Shown here piece after piece: positions 61,660-64,000 of a stretch of DNA of 64,000 nucleotides. The DNA is from Eurosta solidaginis (lineage: Eukaryota > Arthropoda > Insecta > Diptera > Tephritidae). The position numbers and the translations under genes are program-made. Each line of letters opens with the position of its first letter. Position 1 is the stretch's first letter. The DNA lies in the NCBI RefSeq assembly GCF_040869045.1, contig NC_090319.1, positions 358,625,739-358,689,738 of the forward strand, read 5' to 3'. The notes below the pieces were generated by a model. It did no database searches. It was not told where the DNA came from and saw only the letters and a program-made list of their open reading frames with translations.

Positions 61660-62575
61660 ATGCAGACGTTATGAGCCCAAACCGTATGGCACTGTAAACA
61701 AGCACTCCATTCTGATATATTTCTTTCGTCCTTGCATAACTTTCACAAAAGGAGCAAATTGCTCCGTCTGGAGGCATTTCAACAAAATCCTCTTGGTTCG
61801 AGTCTGCGTATACGACGCTTACTTCGGAGTCACTGGTTGATTCTTCACATTCAGCTTTTCTAGCTTTCGCTGCTGGGTTTTTGAAGGTTCGTTTTCTATT
61901 TTAATTTTTGGCTTCACTTTTTGCCGGATCTTGCGAATGCTTTCTTCCAACTGATTCTTATATGGTGATTTTGTTAATACTGTCGCTTTTGACCTTCTTT
62001 CTCTTCCGGTAGCAACTGCCTTTCTAATCTTTGGCAATGGTAAAACCTGCCATGGTGAAACGACTCCTTTACTGGTTGATGCCACAGGTTCTGGAGAAGT
62101 GTTAGATGTCGGTGAAGTTAGAGTACGTCCAGTATCCGAAGTTGCATTATTTTGCTCGGAAAATGCAGAGTTTTCGGCAATTACGTGCTCATACTTATCA
62201 TTTGCAGCAATATAGTCTGCGTCAGTAAAAATATTTCTATCGAATGGGTATATCAGTACATCTGAAACCGTTAACTGCAACCTGGTCAGTCTGAACCTTA
62301 TAATACGCTTTGGAAAATAGACCATCTAAATCGAATTGAGTAACTTTTCGTCCATTTTCTCTCATAAAACGCTTTAATTCGTTACTGTAATAAGTCTTGA
62401 GTGGGCTCATGTATGCTCTGTCTAGCGATTGCATTTTATGAGTGGAATGCGGAGGCAATGATATCATCACCACTCCGTTTTTACGAGCTAAGTTGATCAC
62501 TTCAATATATATTACTGTAGTGTCCATCTAAAATCAACATTATTAGATCTATTTCTTGGTGCTTGAATATTTAAA
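61660..62575 (-). pseudogene. pogo/Tigger-like transposase fragment nested in the hAT element
   Basis: The minus strand shows LILDGHYSN (catalytic D region, about 62560), ARKNGVVMISLPPHSTHKM and SLDRAYMSPLKTYY (DDE_1 domain), then a second frame with PFDRNIFTDADYI, VVSPWQVLPLPKIRK and GRERRSKATVLTKSP, and a third with EWSACLQCHTVWAHNVC, a terminal zinc-knuckle. Three frames are needed, so at least two frameshifts. The N-terminal helix-turn-helix part is missing. This is the Tc1/mariner-related pogo group, unrelated to hAT. Confidence 0.8.
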
Positions 62576-62850
62576 ATAAATCTTAAACAAAAGGCAGCCT
62601 TAAATCGTCATTTTTCATTACAAAATCGTCCAAGCGTCATTCTAGTTGAAAATCGTCAAAATGACGATGGCGTCGTCAATCTGTCAACACTGGCTCCGGG
62701 TGTATTTCTGCCATGAAAAGCTCTCAGTGAAAACTGATCTACCTTGCTGATGCCGTTCGGAGTCGGCATAAAACAAGTAGGAAAAAATTAAAAGGAGCAC
62801 GACGCAAATTGCAAGAGAAGCTCGGCCCAAAATCTCTTCGGAGGTTAAGG

Positions 62851-64000
62851 CCGGTTCTTCAGAGCAAGTTTAAACTCCAGTGATGCCAACTGCCACTTTG
62901 GCCACTTAATCTAAGTTGAGCAGGAAAATTGTATGTTATCGTTCAAAGTGGCACGGTCATCAGTCAACGTTAACTGAACTTTAAACAACCACTGAAAACC
63001 CCGGGCATAAATCCAATCACAAATTACCTATCGTAGAGTGCAACACTAAAAGCCTAGTGCACAGAGTAACACGTACAACCAAAATGGTTTAGATCTCCTA
63101 CTAGCCCACAAATTCCAACAATCGCCAACTCTAAAACAGTATCAAGTGCGCAAAAAAGTATGCAGCAATTAGAACCACATGGTCATAAGGAATAACCGCC
63201 TATGTAGAAGTATAAGAGTTAGGTTGTTATTCCTTGAGACCTTCCGTTACTAAATTTTGCATACTTTTCTGTGCACTTGATACCATTTTAGAAATTTTTG
63301 GCGGTGAAGTTTTAGCGTTAGCCAAGGTTGGATCTCGGGGGCTGTACTCTACTCAGTATATTTGTGTGTTTTTCTTTCAGGATATTTTTGGACGCGTATT
63401 AGCAGTCGACCCCTGTTCTAGACTTTTACCGTTTCTTGTACAGATTTTTTCATTTCTTGCAATGTGGATAACGCGCTTTATCTACGACGATCAGGACCCG
63501 AATAACGTTTTACGATCCGTTATCGAAACTCATTTTTTAAATCACAATAGCCCATTAGATCCATAATTTATTATGATTTTTGGAAATGGTTTGACAGTTG
63601 CTTAGTTATCGTTCGAGTGAAAATGGTTTTAAGCCAGTGATCGTTAAACGTAATGCAATGTATCAGACGAAAATTTCGTGGAATTAACATATTCGGATTG
63701 AAAATTAACTTCAGTGAAAGAGAATAAACTTAACAAAAAATAAAATTTGTACTCAAAAAGAATTGGAAATTATTAGCCGTGTTTTTTAACACGCGTATAT
63801 CCGTTTAAGCTTAAACTTGATATGGACTGCTAAGCGACAAACTTTAAATGCACCTCTGAAATTGCTGCGCATAAATTTTGTCCTACTAAATTTCAATACG
63901 CATTATACTTAGATGTAACTGAAATATGTGTCTTTGTTTCACCCTCTACACTAATTCTATGTATTCTATGTGTGTCCACAATTCATCGCAACTGATTCAG
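62851..64000. other. No recognisable gene at the right end
   Basis: A plus-strand frame at 63234-63566 has no family motif. A phrase near 63382 (atttttggacgcgtattag) resembles the inverted-repeat element at 13.9 kb. Nothing else can be supported. Confidence 0.45.

Larger units (their letters stand above)
60448..62692 (-). mobile_element. 2,245-bp hAT transposon inside the SINE
   Basis: Ends CAGCGTTGCCA (60448) and, complemented, CAGTGTTGACA (62692), 9 of 11 matching; GCTCCGGG at 60440-60447 and 62693-62700 is the 8-bp duplication. CAGNGTTG ends and an 8-bp site are classic for hAT, and an hAT dimerisation domain lies inside on the minus strand. Both ends are rich in CGTCA words. The rest of the transposase is replaced or interrupted by a pogo-like fragment. 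Confidence 0.85.
60282..62850 (+). repeat. tRNA-derived SINE, copy 4, split by an hAT element
   Basis: The left part, 60282-60447 (ggcggccgccgtggtgtgat ... cggcagtgtttggcaagcg), and the right part, 62693-62850 (gtgtatttctgccatgaaaa ... aatctcttcggaggttaa), together make one SINE like the copy at 55471. The break is an exact hAT insertion with GCTCCGGG duplicated. Confidence 0.85.

Overview
This is repeat-dominated nuclear DNA from an insect, most likely a tephritid fruit fly (inference). The evidence is short 60-80 bp introns, an AT-rich background, and dense layers of non-LTR retrotransposons, tRNA-derived SINEs, foldback elements and MITEs of kinds I associate with tephritid genomes. I find only two host genes with intact coding sequence. 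ATIC (bifunctional purine biosynthesis enzyme, PurH) is complete on the minus strand: six exons between 54307 and 42501 give 590 codons. The first coding exon of a probable Lst2/ZFYVE28 homologue is on the minus strand at 19774-19739; the rest of that gene would lie left of this window.

Layout. 1-3664: two-ORF non-LTR retrotransposon (minus) with PHD-type ORF1, endonuclease and reverse transcriptase (RT), running off the left edge. 4131-4976: a 3 x 176 bp tandem array and a dispersed repeat whose inverted partner is at 58.9 kb. 4977-15300: mostly non-coding, with a SINE, decayed RT pieces and a 431-bp inverted-repeat transposon. 15320-18772: 3' half of an RNase H-bearing (LOA/I-type) non-LTR element, split by a 1.5-kb foldback-like insertion. 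19288-19512: a MITE with a visible empty site. 22150-30068: a run of same-strand, intron-containing broken pieces of four conserved genes (Cdc5, Sec24C/D, CCT7, Atg18/WIPI), itself split by three later retrotransposon insertions and followed by a higher-order tandem repeat (30070-31900). 33830-37308: internally deleted Gypsy-type LTR element. 38177-42223: apparently full-length non-LTR element with a 2A-like peptide and two zinc fingers.

42501-54307 is ATIC. Its last 39 codons lie 6.6 kb from the previous exon, across an intron holding a long-arm foldback element, a deleted copy of the 2A/PHD retrotransposon and other repeats. Its second intron (3.2 kb) holds an hAT-type element and a SINE. 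55030-58632 is a dispersed AT-rich repeat family with a 130-bp array and a transposon with GGCTG ends. 60282-62850 is a three-level nest: a SINE interrupted by an hAT element with exact 8-bp target duplication, which contains a broken pogo-like transposase.

Apart from ATIC and the Lst2 exon, the coding-like sequence is transposon-derived or fragments of host genes. The main interest is in how the elements are nested, the exact target duplications and empty sites that date them, the multi-gene mosaic, and the 2A-like retrotransposon family.
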